A stretch of DNA of 64,000 nucleotides from Linnemannia hyalina (taxonomy: Eukaryota > Mortierellomycota > Mortierellomycetes > Mortierellales > Mortierellaceae). The notes beneath the pieces are model-generated. The model worked only from the letters and a program-made list of their open reading frames with translations, ran no database searches and was not told where the DNA came from. Location: NCBI GenBank assembly GCA_019671135.1, contig JAHRHY010000022.1, positions 1-64,000 on the forward strand. Direction: 5' to 3'. The position numbers were made by a program, and so were the translations under genes. Of this stretch, positions 10,465 to 21,780 are shown one piece after another. Position 1 is the first letter of the stretch, and every line of letters starts with the position of its first letter.

Positions 10465-11096
10465 ATGAATACAGACGGCGGCGAGAAGGCGGTTGCCAAG
10501 TTGAAGATTTCTTCCCGACTCGACAATCAGCCAGACAGGACTTTTTACCTGTACAAAGGCATCAACGCTGTTGGGCGCGATCCCAACGTGTGCGGCGTCT
10601 GGTTGACAGAGAACTTTGTCTGTCGTGTACACATGCACATCAGTAAGAACCTTAAAGCAGTTGCTGACACGCCATGAAGCTAATGAAATGTGCAAGACGC
10701 AATCGAAAGATGATCGAGGAGAACTGCTGACATTTGATTCCAATCGTTTTTTCTTTTGCTCGTAATTTGGTAGACGTTCAGGATATCTTCATATTCATTC
10801 GGGATGGAGTGGAGCGCCCAGTAAGTCATCCACCTTCCAGCCATATACCAGAATGATACCCCATGGGAGTAGGCTTGAGAACATTAGAGATTTCACAACG
10901 AAAGTCACAAGGGTGTGGGTTTGTCTCTGACGACGCTTATTGTTTGCTGTTTGTTTGTTTTATTCAAAATAGGGTAAAAGGCGGACCACTATCTTCGATA
11001 CACATGTCATGGAGCGCAGTGACTGGTACCCTTGCAGTGAAGAATTGGTAAAGCCAAGTATATTCATATATTGTGCTTGCGTTTATAGGTCCAATG
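10465..11096 (+). CDS. Small FHA (forkhead-associated) domain protein
   Basis: Exons 10465-10642, 10774-10820 and 10973-11047 join in phase; a fourth after 11088 would end almost at once, giving about 102 residues. FHA domains bind phosphothreonine peptides. The visible signature is RTFYLYKGINAVGRDPN followed by VWLTENFVCRVHMHI, matching the FHA pattern 'G-R-x-x... S-R-x-H', but with Cys in place of the usual Ser before Arg. The domain is short and lacks a clear N-G turn. Reading through the last small intron instead gives NEHGNWYRVESRD and a stop. Coding-like frames near 11165-11270 (FQFAGLLTLFGVRWLDDDEQ) suggest further exons or erosion of the 3' end. It sits beside the element's right end. 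Confidence 0.5.
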
Positions 11097-11402
11097 AACA
11101 CGGGAACTGGTACCGAGTTGAAAGCCGAGACTAATACCGCATGGGGTTTATTCATGCCTTTTTTTCTGCATAGAAATTCCAATTCGCAGGGCTGCTGACG
11201 TTGTTTGGGGTGAGATGGTTGGATGACGACGAGCAGGAAGCGGCGCCACGTAAGGTAATAATGCAGTAAACAATGCAAGGTTACTTCTCGTTTGGTGGCA
11301 AGTTAAAGAACACTCAAATTTAAACTTGATAAATATTTACCCTACCTTGTTGGACTTGGTCTTGTTGATAGGGTTACATCACCCCGGAACAGCAGACGGC
11401 AA

Positions 11403-11981
11403 TTAACAACAGGACACATATGGATGAAACGTTTGTGCTTGAGTGAGGATGGTGTTTGAAAACGTGGTGAAGGAAGAAGAATAATTGATAGCAATGGAAG
11501 ATGAAGAAGTGGTAATAGAACAGGCAGGTGCGTCGAGAGAGCCCTTGCAGTCGCTTATATAAAACCTCCTGTCGTTGCCGCTGTCGTTTTGGTTGTTGTA
11601 GTTGTAGCTGTAGCTGTTGTTGTTGTTGTTGTTGTTGTTGTTGTGACGAGTGCAAGGGCGAGGCGATGGGATGGAAGAAGGAGAGGGGGAAGGAAAGTGA
11701 GTGTATAAAGAGCGGAGGTAGAGCCGCCTCCTGAATTGAGCGAAGACCGGGTCGTCGATCGGGTTGCCGACATTGGCGGTCTTGAACGAGGAGGACGCAA
11801 TTGCTGCAATTGTTATAGCCACCGCGCGAGTAGAGCCCAAAAGACGATAGTCTGTCCCAAAGGCTAACTCTAGAACCCCCTTGAATGGCTGCAGAATTGA
11901 CTTGACTGGGGTTTGGTGTGTTCCAGAGATGAAATCGTATGTAGCGCAAGGATTTGGTAGGAGGTGTAGTGATGTAAGCAT
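11403..11981 (-). CDS. Hypothetical protein with Asn/Ser tract
   Basis: A 192-codon frame starts MLTSLHLLPNPCATYDF, includes GVLELAFGTDYRLLGSTRAV and a hydrophobic stretch AITIAAIASS, then a poly-Asn run encoded by a (GTT)n microsatellite at about 11614-11643. The first 90 residues look protein-like; the rest is low complexity. Another frame on the same strand is equally long, so this may be chance. No family is recognised. Confidence 0.22.
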   Translation of the reverse strand: MLTSLHLLPNPCATYDFISGTHQTPVKSILQPFKGVLELAFGTDYRLLGSTRAVAITIAAIASSSFKTANVGNPIDDPVFAQFRRRLYLRSLYTHFPSPSPSSIPSPRPCTRHNNNNNNNNNSYSYNYNNQNDSGNDRRFYISDCKGSLDAPACSITTSSSSIAINYSSSFTTFSNTILTQAQTFHPYVSCC

Positions 11982-12750
11982 TGGCGAGTGTTGTTCTTGT
12001 TGTGGCGGTGGTGTTGACAGGGTGGAAGATGGGAGGTGGTGATGCCGGTGTGGGTGTTTACAGTTCGGGGAGAGGCTGAAGTGGAATGATTTTTTGCGCT
12101 TGTTACTGCTGTTGCTGGTGAGGGGTGGGAGAACTAGGTGGAAAACAGATGCGATGAAGAAGATAAAGAAAATGAAGAAGAAAGAAGAGGAAGAAAATGA
12201 AGAAGAAAGAAGAGGAAGAAAATGAAGAAGAAAAAAGAGGAAGAAAACGAGGAAGGATAAAACGAAGAAAAAGAGTTGAAAGAAGAGGAGGAGCGTATGA
12301 AAGCAGTGACGAGATTGCGGTGATGGCGGTATGCATATCCTTTTTTCGGAATCAAGGGTGTCGGTTGTCAGTTATTGTTTAGTCGTTTGTTTGTTTTGCT
12401 TGTTTTGTCTATTTGCTGTTTGAGTGTACAAAGGACATCGTTGATTATGCTGGGTGGATGTGGGCGAGATCGTACATAATAAAGGCGGAGCGGTAGTAGT
12501 TGGATCGAATAGAGAAGGAATTGCGAAAGCGACAGTGGACTGGCACTGGCACAAACTGGTCTTATTATGATGAGTGAGAGAGGAAGAACTAGAGAACACA
12601 AAACAGAGAACAGGGTGAAAAAAATGGGAAGGGTAGAAGTAATAATAGGGAAAAGGCGGACATATGTTATTAAGATAGGACGGATTGGAGAGTCAATGAA
12701 GAGAGGATGAGATGAGGTCAGTGTGCTTGTTATTCAATTGATCCATATTA
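11982..12750. other. Gene-free purine-rich interval
   Basis: The interval holds a tandem gaagaagaaagaggaagaaaat block (about 12165-12290) and AT-rich flanks. Open frames here are driven by the low-complexity composition and are not supported as genes. Confidence 0.6.
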
Positions 12751-12752
12751 GA

Positions 12753-12990
12753 GGGCAAACAACAAACAGCACACGCACACACAGAGAAAAGAGAGAGAGA
12801 GAGCGAGAGAGAGAGAGAGAGATAGAGATAGAGAGTGAACAAGATGAAATGAGAGACAGGCTTCGTTTTTGCTGAAGTACCTTGCTGGCCGGTACAGTCC
12901 TCTAGACTATAACAATACTGTAATGATCCAGAAAAAACAAAGGCGTAAAGTAATTCTCCTACAAGCTGAATGTATAGCTCTCACTGTGCG
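12753..12990. mobile_element. Diverged solo copy of the element's terminal repeat
   Basis: The order gaggg/acaaacaac, cagcacacgcacacaca, a GA-dinucleotide run, tagactataacaatactg, aatgatccaga, aggcgt(t)aa and agct(g)aatgtatagc repeats the right terminal repeat at about 9919-10045 in the same order and orientation. It has substitutions and an extra stretch of about 60 bp between the GA run and tagactataac. Only one copy of the 25-bp end unit is present. No second inverted arm was seen nearby, so it is a solo end or the remnant of an older insertion. Confidence 0.7.
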
Positions 12991-13070
12991 CAGAGGAGAC
13001 ATCGGCATCTCTTGGGGAAAAAAAACAGTACACTTAGCCCGACATAAGAAAACTGGTACTGGAGTATGTA

Positions 13071-13473
13071 CATAAAGCAGCGGCCGGTTGAGCTGGCAGT
13101 AAGACCGTTCTGCCAGACATCGTGCAGAGTCCCGATTCTCTCAAGAGGAACCTTTGCCAACGAGGACCCAACAGGCACAGATTTGGCACGGTGAATGACC
13201 TACGCAGCCCTCACCCGCGAGGGGAGTAATTGAGGCCTGTTGGTCGAGGAGGAGGGGGTGGTGGATGTCGGCTTCGGACTTGTTGAGTTTGACAACGGCA
13301 AGAACGGCTGCGATTGCGATCATCACGAGGATGATGAGTGCGTCGACTTCTATTTTCTTTCTTGGTGTATCGTCCAACGCCACAGAACCCCTAGAAAGGT
13401 TGGTAATCCAGGACGCCTGTTGAGCACCATCCTCTTTTTCTTTATTCTTATCGTCGTGCTCTTGGTCTTTCAC
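13071..13473 (-). pseudogene. Truncated acyl-CoA ligase-like gene (first two exons)
   Basis: Exon 1 from the ATG at 13473 carries an acidic start, a single membrane span (VDALIILVMIAIAAVLAVV) and LNKSEADIHHPLLLDQQAS, like the membrane-anchored N-terminus of fungal long-chain fatty acyl-CoA synthetases. Exon 2 (about 13151-13071, minus) reads ERIGTLHDVWQNGLTASSTG, fitting the start of the AMP-binding region. The exon 1 donor is uncertain. After this, instead of the ATP-binding and ligase domains, comes the solo element end, and no ligase motif is found down to 10.3 kb. The gene appears cut off by the old insertion or a linked deletion. The family call rests on short motifs. Confidence 0.4.
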
Positions 13474-13828
13474 CTCTTCACCTACATCCCACCTGACCTC
13501 ACACTCCCTTGACTCCTAAAGAAAAAAGGCAATAGGGACTAAACTTGTCTTTGTCGGATCGATTCTGGTGCATGAGTGGTGTGGTTGCAAAGGCCATCTG
13601 CAAGTGGTCGTGAGAGGTGAGAGGCGAGAGTGGAGGCTATTGGGGTAGGAGGGTCGCAGATAGAAAAAGTACAGGTAGGAATAAAAAGGAGATATGCTCA
13701 TTTGACACACGATCATAAATAATTACCACTGACGCGTACCGCGATCAAAACGAAAACGCGCTCGTGGAAAGTCTCTTAATTCAAACACATGTCTTGTTCA
13801 GAACCAAAAATGTCTGTTTGCATGCTTG

Positions 13829-13932
13829 TCAGTCATTGTTTGCTGGTCAGTCATTGTTTGCTTGTCAGTCATTGTTGCTGGTCAGTCATTGTTTGCTTGT
13901 CAGTCATTGTTTGCTTGTCAGTCATTGTTTAA
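13829..13932. repeat. 18-bp tandem repeat
   Basis: Six near-identical copies of a unit reading cagtcattgtttgcttgt occur, with c/g variation and one shortened copy. The interval sits in an otherwise gene-free stretch. Confidence 0.9.
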
Positions 13933-16100
13933 TGTCCAATAATACTCTGTGTGCTATGAAACCGATGCTATCCACGTCCGTGGCCATCACCACGATCACA
14001 ACCACTCCTTGTCGATTTTTGTTCCCCTCGTTTCCAGTCTTGTCCGTCTCGAACACGCCATTCTTGTCGAATCTGGTCCGCATCCTGATTAACATCCTAG
14101 GGACATATGAGAGAGAAAGAGTGGGGAAAAAAGTTAACATGAGAGCCAGAAATACTAACGATATTAAGGTGCCATTGGAAAGAAAAGTGAAAAAAAAAGT
14201 GACCATATAACATAATAAGAAAGAAAGAAAAAAAAAGCGAGCAATAACAACATCTGTCTCCGGTTGGCCTCCGTAAACTCGCAAAATAGAGGCCCCAACC
14301 CAGAGCCTACCGCCCATCCTTCAGAGGGTAGTGAGACTACATCTCTTTATACTACTTCTTATATGCTACTCCGACGAATACTCAGCAACAACATTAGGGC
14401 CAAATATGTCCAGAAGACTGGCACTCGGTCGGCCCGATGCCTTAGACATGTTGAAATGTCTTTCGCTCGCGACAATTCGCAGGCGCGTAAATACGCCCCT
14501 TTTCTGCCGGCAATAAAGAGCATGCAGTGTCTCAATGTAAACAAGGCATGTGCACTTGTTTATCTCTGAAGGCCTCAGGCCTTGCAAGTTCCGAGAAGGG
14601 ACCATACCTTGCAAGCGCAAATGTGTCAGTTGAGCACCTTCCTCTCCCTCCGTCTTATATCCTCGTCTATGACCTCTTCTGCCTTTTCCACTCCTCTTTT
14701 CTCCCTTAAAAAAAATCAATAAACTGGCACTTATCTTTTTGTCAGCTTTTTGGTTGTTCGACCAGGGTGTTGTTGTTTTGAATGTTAGACTTGTGGAAAG
14801 GGGCAGAGATGAGGAAAAGTCGTGGGAGGCGTGTGTTCCTGCTTTTTGTTCCGTGGCTGTGGAGTAGAGGGTTGGGATGGGTGAAGAAGAAGAGAAGGTC
14901 AGCAAACAAAGCATCAGCCAACACGCTTCGAATCGATTACGTTGCAGAAAGGAGACAAGGGCGGTCGAAAGGGCTGACAATGAGGGAAGGGAAGAAGGGA
15001 AGAAAGGTAAAGAAGTGAAAAAGGGAATGGGGAGAGTGAAGGGTTGAGGGAAGAGAGATAGGGGAAGGGGTGTAAGGGGTCGTTGTTTGGTTACCGTTCG
15101 TCGTCGTTTCGGAAGTGAAGGTGAGGGCGAAGGTGAGGGCGAAGGTGAGGGTGAAGGTGGGGGTGAAGGTGAGGGGAACGAGAGAAGAAGGGAAGGAAAA
15201 AAGAAAGGAAAGAAGGATGGAAAGGAAAGGACGGAGATAAGAAAGAATAGACTGATGGTCTGCCGAAAAAATGACAGCCAGTCCCTTTTTTCATATGCTC
15301 CCGTCCTTTTTGCCTGCACGCTGATCGTGTGCACTCCCTTATCCTGATGAAAGGACGTCATTGGTTTATTCAAGGAAAACGAAAGGAAAGAAATAACGCC
15401 ATTGGTTTATTCAAGGAAAATGAAGGAAAGAAAGGACGCCAAGACGCGGAGGGATAAGACAAAGTGCACATGGTATGACGACCGTGGGAACGATAGATAC
15501 AAGAAAGAGGAAAAAGAAAGGCAACGAGCGTCCCAGTCAAACAAACAAAAGACAACTGCAACATGAAACAACGCGCATAGCACATACAAAATCCATGAAA
15601 TAGACGCGAAAGGTGGTTGTCCTGTTTTTGTGCAAGGTGAGGGGAGCTAGAAAGAAGAAAAAAAAGGAGAGAAAGAGAGGGAATCAGCATGCCAAACTGA
15701 TTTCGGCCTTTTTTTTTTTTTTTTTTTTTCTTTTTTGGAAATGCCCATTCATCAATGCACCGACCGGGTCCTAGATTCCTGTCGTTCATTCTCCTGATTC
15801 GTAACCTCGTTGATCACAACTTGACTTTTTTCGCATTTTGCATTTTGCATGGACCGACATTGGTTCATCATCGGACTTGAAAGGCCCGGATCATCTCACA
15901 TTGTTCGTATGTCCAAAGCAGAGTGTGGCGAATGATCTATATGTAAAATTTTACATGGGTTTAGCAGACCGACCTGATTATTTAAATACCACAAGCTCCC
16001 TACGGGTAAATTAATAGCAGCTCCATACTAAGGACATGAAGTGGAACCTAAAGGTCTTTGATGCGCGGAGGCAGTCATTCTCAATAGAGAGTAATATCAC
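13933..16100. other. Gene-poor low-complexity interval
   Basis: It contains a 12-bp ggtgagggcgaa tandem repeat (15117-15175), a direct repeat of about 43 bp (attggtttattcaaggaaaa at 15360 and 15402), a 22-25-nt T run (15712-15735) and purine-rich tracts. A 335-codon minus frame (14366-15373) crosses these repeats. Its middle is Ser/Pro/Phe low complexity; its last 60 residues (FTRLRIVASERHFNMSKASG) look more protein-like and may be a gene relic. Confidence 0.5.
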
Positions 16101-16105
16101 AATGT

Positions 16106-17544
16106 GTGAATTCGTGCCAGACCCCCCAATGTAACAAAACATGCTTTAACGATATCTTCCATGTAGGGTCTAAAATTTCCATCGCCAGCTACGGACTAAC
16201 AGTCAAGTACAGCCCAGCGTGCGGGCTTGACCAAGGCGGCGTCGAGTGCCCCCTCCTCTGGCGTATCGCGTACGCCACCCTCCTAGTCGCCATCGATAGG
16301 CAAAAACTCGGATATATCATGACCACACCCGCCGGCACTAGGCATGGAGCCTCCCATGGTCTCCAATGCAGCTTTCGTAGACGATACAAACATCATCGCC
16401 CCCTCACAGCCCAGCTTGGAACAGATCACTGATGTGTCGAGCGAGTTCTTTAGGATATACGGGATCGAGACCAACAGCAAGAAGAGGGTTACTGGCGATC
16501 AACCCAGCACACAACGGCACCATTACCTGCGAAAAAAGTCTGAGGACAAAATCAAGGCATCAAGTATCTTGGGGCTGCGATGGCAAAGTAACGGCTACAA
16601 AGGAGTTGGCGTGGACGGAAACAAGCACAGTATGCAACATCCTGAGCAGGATGAAGGTCACAGACGAACAATGTATCTTCATCACCAACGCAGTCCTCAT
16701 CCCCCCGACTTCTGTATCGGATGTCAGCAACCCTCATCGCATGGCTGGAAATCGAGCGGATCATAGCACAGTACAGAAAGGTCGTCCGTCAAAAACTAGT
16801 ATTACCCAGCAGCACACCCAACAGTATCCAGCACTACACAAGATTCTAGGGGCTCCGAAACCTCAAGGACGCCCTGGCCGAACAACACATCAATACACTA
16901 CACCAAAGACGCATCGACAAAAGTATCATCAGCGGCCTTCACAGCGTCATCTTCTAACTCACCAATTCTTTTAGTTCCCACACGCAATCCGTCAGCACAC
17001 CCCGATCACACGCCCACCCCCATTCATTTTTCCTTTTTCTTCTTCGTCTTCCTCATTTTCCGTCTTCTCCTTCATCCCCTATTTCAACAACAACAACAAC
17101 AGCAGCAGCAGCAACAATACCAACTACACCAACTACACCAACAACAGCACGCATCGATGCAGCAGCAACAGAAATATCACCCTTCAAGCGCATGGAGTAA
17201 CCAGACACTCCCTCGCAGACAAGAAACAAACAACTGGAAAAACACAACAAGAAACTCCACCGGCAATCCAAAACAAAAATCACCGACGAGTTGACTATCT
17301 ACCGCAAGGACCGCGAGGCCAGGGTGAGGCAGCAGAAGCTGGACCAGAAGCTCGAGGAGGCAGAGCGGCGCGCGAAGGCAAAAGAGGCGGCAGAGGCAGC
17401 ACTCACACTCAAGCTGAAATTCAAACAACAGGTCAAGGCACGCAGGAAAGAGATGGCAGAGGAGATCGAGTCGACGGATAGGAAGAGATCGCCACAGAAC
17501 AGTTCAACAAACAGCGACAGAAGCAGCCCAAGCCAGGAAAACAG

Positions 17545-17579
<35 letters not shown>

Positions 17580-18180
17580 GAGACCATATGGAAGATATCA
17601 AGAACCAGCAAGCTCCGCAAGGCGCTGTGGCAGGCGATCAAGCGGCCAGGCGAGAAGGAGGAGGAGGAGGAACCAGAACAACAAAGCCCGAGCGCGTGGA
17701 CAGTCAGTCACATCAACCGAGACCTAGTGCCGAAAGCCCTAGCTACGTAGTGCAGCAAAGGTGCTCGAGGACGTAACAGAGAGCATTACCCAACACGCGA
17801 GCCGTCTCTTTTGCCATATGTCGAGAAGGAGGCCAGGGAGCAGTTATGGAAGTCACGCTGCGAGAGGACCATCAGGTGAGAGGAGGAACACAGCATCACC
17901 AACAGCATGAAGCGCACACGCACCACCACGGAGCAGACGGCACAGTGGACACAGACCCACAGGTGGCAACAGATTTATGGGCGGAAACCCCAAGAGGACG
18001 AGTGCCTTTGCGGACGAGCCGTAGCAGAACACAGAGAACATCGGTGCCCAGTCGAACAGAGCAATAATCGAGTGGGCTGGTTGAGCAGTCATCGACACAC
18101 TGCTGGGCCAGAGGCGCATGGATATTATGGAAGGAGAGGTAACATGGCCATCAAGAAGTTGGAGGAGGAGCACACCTAGA
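16106..18180 (+). mobile_element. Degenerate non-LTR (LINE) retrotransposon remnant
   Basis: Reverse-transcriptase motifs occur in order but in shifting frames. GLDQGGVECPLLWRIAYATL (16228-) is followed about 140 bp later by the catalytic FVDDTNIIAPSQPSLEQITD (YADD-type box), then by LIAWLEIERIIAQYRKVVRQ near 16736, typical of the region after the RT in LINEs. The next kilobase has a coiled-coil-like part (KDREARVRQQKLDQKLEEAE) and a (CA)n run at 17546-17578. A Cys-containing end, QIYGRKPQEDECLCGRAVAE, near 17970 resembles the C-terminal part of such elements. Several frameshifts and stops make it inactive. It lies just downstream of the DHX35-type gene, in opposite orientation. Confidence 0.7.
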
Positions 18181-18418
18181 TCTCATGAACACACCCCACA
18201 AAGCAACAAGGGTCGCCTGGACTCACACGCGTCGTCCTTGGCCCGGCGAGGGCGGGCTCTACAATACTCATGTGCTGTACGGTTTAGGATACTTTACTGG
18301 GTGAGACTATGTGCACATACGAGGAACACTTCGACAGCTCCATTTTTAATGATGTGTGGTCACGGACGGCCATCTTTACCTTAAAAAAAATCATATTGTA
18401 CAAGGGAGGCTAGGCACT

Positions 18419-21165
18419 CTAGAGCTGCTTGTTGAGGACATAAAAATGAGGCGCGAGTTCTCCGAGCCACTCGGGTTCTATTGCAGTCACTTCGCGCATA
18501 TACGCCTTGCCCTTGCCTGTCTCAACCACCTCGTGGAAGATCACCCACTGCGGCGTCTGCTTGAACAAGATCGACGTCGGGTGCATCCACAGCTTCGTCG
18601 GAGTGTATGATAAAGCTCTCGCCCCCTTCGGCCTAGCCTCCAACGCGCTAATCCAATGCGTACCGTCCGGAGCAATCTTTGCTGCCTGCGCAAAGTACCC
18701 GGACACGAGGCACTTGCGGATCTTGATGGTCGCTTCGTTGGGATCGCTGACCCTTGGTCCGTCTACCCCCAAGCATGACGGCAGTTGACTTGGCCCAGTC
18801 AGACCAAGTGTCTTGACGAGGTATCGCTCCAAATGTGACCGAATTGAAAGTGCTCTGGACATGGCCTTGAAGTTGATCAAGTGGTTTGCGCACCACTTTG
18901 AAGACTTTTTTCCGCGTGTGATGAAGGCCGCGTAGACTACGTTCGATGTATGAATAGAGGAATCATGTTGTTAATACCTTGAACAAGCTGTGGTCTTTGA
19001 CTATCATGCGTGTGCCTTCGACTTTATAGAGATAATACCGTACCATTCAGGAGGGTTATATGGTCGCCCTCGAGCACTCCGAACTTGCGATGCTGTTCCT
19101 CTGCGGCAGGGCTCGTGGCATTCACAAAAATGTTCTAATTAACGTACAAACACAGACACATATGAACATGCAAGCTCTCACTCAAAGACAAGCACAATAC
19201 CATATGAGATTCACTCTGATTCTTACCTGAACGGAAACCATGGCGGCGATAGTAAGCATCTCCTGACTGCAATCAAATACTTGAGAGTCAAGCAAGATCT
19301 TGCCCAGCATTGGATCCAGCGGAAACTCGGCCAAGCGCATCCCAAATGGTATCGTCAGCCGTCCATAGTTATCCAAGGCTTTCAGTGAATACAGTAACTC
19401 CAGTGCCTTGCTCATCATCTCTGCCGGGGGACTCGTCATAAAGTCAAACCGCAAAACGTTCTCAATACCCAGTGCCTTCAACTGGAGCACCATACCTGCC
19501 AAGTTGGATCGTTGGATCTCTGGAACCGAGGCTGGGCGCATCTCCTGTTCAAAACTCTCTCTCGTGTAAAGCCGATAAGCTTTGCCGTTCCGAATGCGTC
19601 CTGCGCGTCCAGACCGCTGATCCGCCGATGCTTGAGATATTGTCGTGGTCGTGAGTGACTCCATGCCAGTCTGTGGGTTGTATGCTCGGACCTTGACAAA
19701 GCCAGAGTCTATCACGAAGCCAATACTGGGAATTGTGACAGAGGCCTCGGCGATATTGGTGGCCACAACGACCTTCCTCGTGCCTTTTTCGACTGGCTCA
19801 AAGATAAGCATCTGCTCCTCGGTTGGTAGTCCAGCGTAGATGGGTAGTGCCAGGATCTCCGCGTACTTGTTGGGCGGCAATGTTGTTGCTCTTTCCCGAA
19901 TCTCAGAAACGACCTCCTCAATCTCATCCCTTCCAGTCATAAAAAGGAGAATGTCTCCAGCGGGCTCCTTAGTGTGAATATCAAACACAGTTTGAATGGC
20001 TGTTTCGATGTAGTTTGAAGTGGGTTCGGCCAAGTAGTGAACATCGACGGGGTGCATTCGTCCTTGCACAGATAGAATCGCGGTATTGTCCTTTGACTTG
20101 TCCTTTGGATCACGGTTGGTCGAAAAGAATGCAGCAAATGCCTCGGCATCCAGTGTCGCGGACGAAATAATAATCCTGAGTTCTGGCCGCTTTTTCAAAA
20201 TCCTATTGGTGAAACGCGTCAAGTGAGCACGAAGGTTAGGATATGTTGGCCTGGGTGTTGAACATAATGTGCAAATACTCCAAACTGGTACGGTGTCATA
20301 CTTTTTCAAGACGCCCATGAGGATGTCTGTGTAGAGTGTCCGCTCGTGGGCTTCATCCAACATGATTACACTGTATTGCGACAGAAGCGGGTCCATGAGC
20401 GCCTCCCTGAATAACATTCCGTCAGTCATGTACTTGATCCGCGTCTTGCCGCCGGGGTCCGTGCAGTCTTCAAATCGGATCGAATAGCCGACTTCCATGC
20501 CAAGGTTGACCTGCATTTCCTCTGCCACACGCTGTGCTACAGTAGTTGCTGCGACGCGACGTGGTTGTGTACAAGCGACCACTCTCCCACTTGCAGTCCA
20601 TCCACTCTCGTGTAGGTACTGTGGGATCTCTAATCGCGTAGAAACAAAACGAAAGGTGGTCAACTATTGTTACCAATACGATATGCGCCCTCAAGCAAGC
20701 AGTTCGTCCAATCGAGCAATAAGGCGCTTACGAGTAGTTTTTCCTGATCCAGTCTGCCCCACAAGCACCACAACTTGATAGTTTTCCAGCAGGTACAAGA
20801 CCTCAGTTCCTGTGGTTTCAACCGCAATTGTTTGGTATGTTAGCTATCATTTCACACACCCTGTGTACCAAATGAGTTAAAACGGGCGTGTTCTACTTAC
20901 GATGTTTATAAACTGGAAGTTGCTTGCGCTGCTCACTCATAGCCATGGTCGAGTACTTGGCATCCGAGAATGTGACAATGGCTGCCTCGCTGTCCTTCTC
21001 AGCCTCCCTGTCCACCAGGCTTCCTAAAGCAAATAGCAAAGTCAGCATGCTGTCAGTGGTAAATCTTTCTCATCGTAGCATTGAATGGGGCGTGGTTTCT
21101 CCATGGAATTGATCTGAGCAAATGAACCTGCCTGGTGCCACTGTGCCTGGTTTCCAAAACGCCAT
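18419..21165 (-). CDS. DHX35: DEAH-box RNA helicase, DHX35 type
   Basis: Seven exons (21165-21132, 21023-20901, 20809-20732, 20629-20302, 20202-19227, 19134-19044, 18936-18419) give about 715 residues, the usual size of DHX35. DHX35 proteins are spliceosome-associated ATP-dependent helicases. Visible motifs in order: FWKPGTVAPG at the N-terminus as in DHX35, P-loop GQTGSGKTT, Ia TQPRRVAATTVAQRVAEE, DEAH within VIMLDEAHERTLYTDI, SATLDAEAF, LLFMTGRDEIEEV, and motif VI QRSGRAGRIRNGKAY. A winged-helix/ratchet region follows, and an OB-fold ending EPEWLGELAPHFY. The first intron needs a GC donor (CAG|GCAGGT) to stay in frame; all others are GT-AG. Intron 4 interrupts GVLKK/ILKKRPELR. A LINE remnant lies beyond its 3' end. 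Confidence 0.9.
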
Positions 21166-21394
21166 GTCGCTATAGTCCCGTAAGGTTGTTGATTAAGGAA
21201 GGCGATGTCAAAAAAGTGTGAAGGCAAACTGTTGTAACCGAAGAAAAGGTTTGATACAGGCCTGTGAGGGAGAGCGGAAATCAAAAGTTAAGGGGTAGTA
21301 ATTTCTCTGCACTAATTGTTACAGTGGTGGCGATGCCTTAGATTAGCAGTCATATAGTGGACATAGTATTAGTAGTGTCTTGTCTGCTCTTTGT

Positions 21395-21534
21395 CACTTC
21401 TTAGACGAGAGCAGAGTTTCGCTGGCGCGCTGCAGGTAACAACCCCCTTTTTGATAGTATGAATAGAAGGTCCTTTTACACATCACTTCTTAGACGAGAG
21501 CAGTATTAACAAGAGTTTCGCTGGCGCGCTGCAG
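21395..21534. repeat. Direct repeat pair upstream of DHX35-type gene
   Basis: The block cacttcttagacgagagcag ... agtttcgctggcgcgctgcag occurs at 21395-21435 and again at 21484-21534. The second copy has about ten extra bases (tattaacaag) in the middle. Confidence 0.9.
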
Positions 21535-21780
21535 TGTATCGTTTCGTGTGATTCTTTAGGACGCTATTATCACTATCCCCGACTATCAACCCCCCCTCAA
21601 CCTACAACCCCTCCCCCCTCCCCCCGTACCAATTGAGGACTTAACAGCGGTCCTACAACTCTGGCCTTCGACCCTCTCCCCTGAGTAACATAGTCTCGAA
21701 TCCATCACATGTAAATAATTCAGGGGTGATGATGGAATCGCTACCAAGTTTGTTTGCTTTCTACCTAATGATAATAACTG

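Noticed and set aside
12103..12355. Ser/Phe-rich minus frames
   Set aside because: Translation of a gaagaagaaagagg tandem repeat.
14366..15373. 335-codon minus-strand frame
   Set aside because: Its centre is a Ser/Pro/Phe translation of GA-rich and 12-bp repeats; no splice or domain support. Only the last 60 residues might be a relic.
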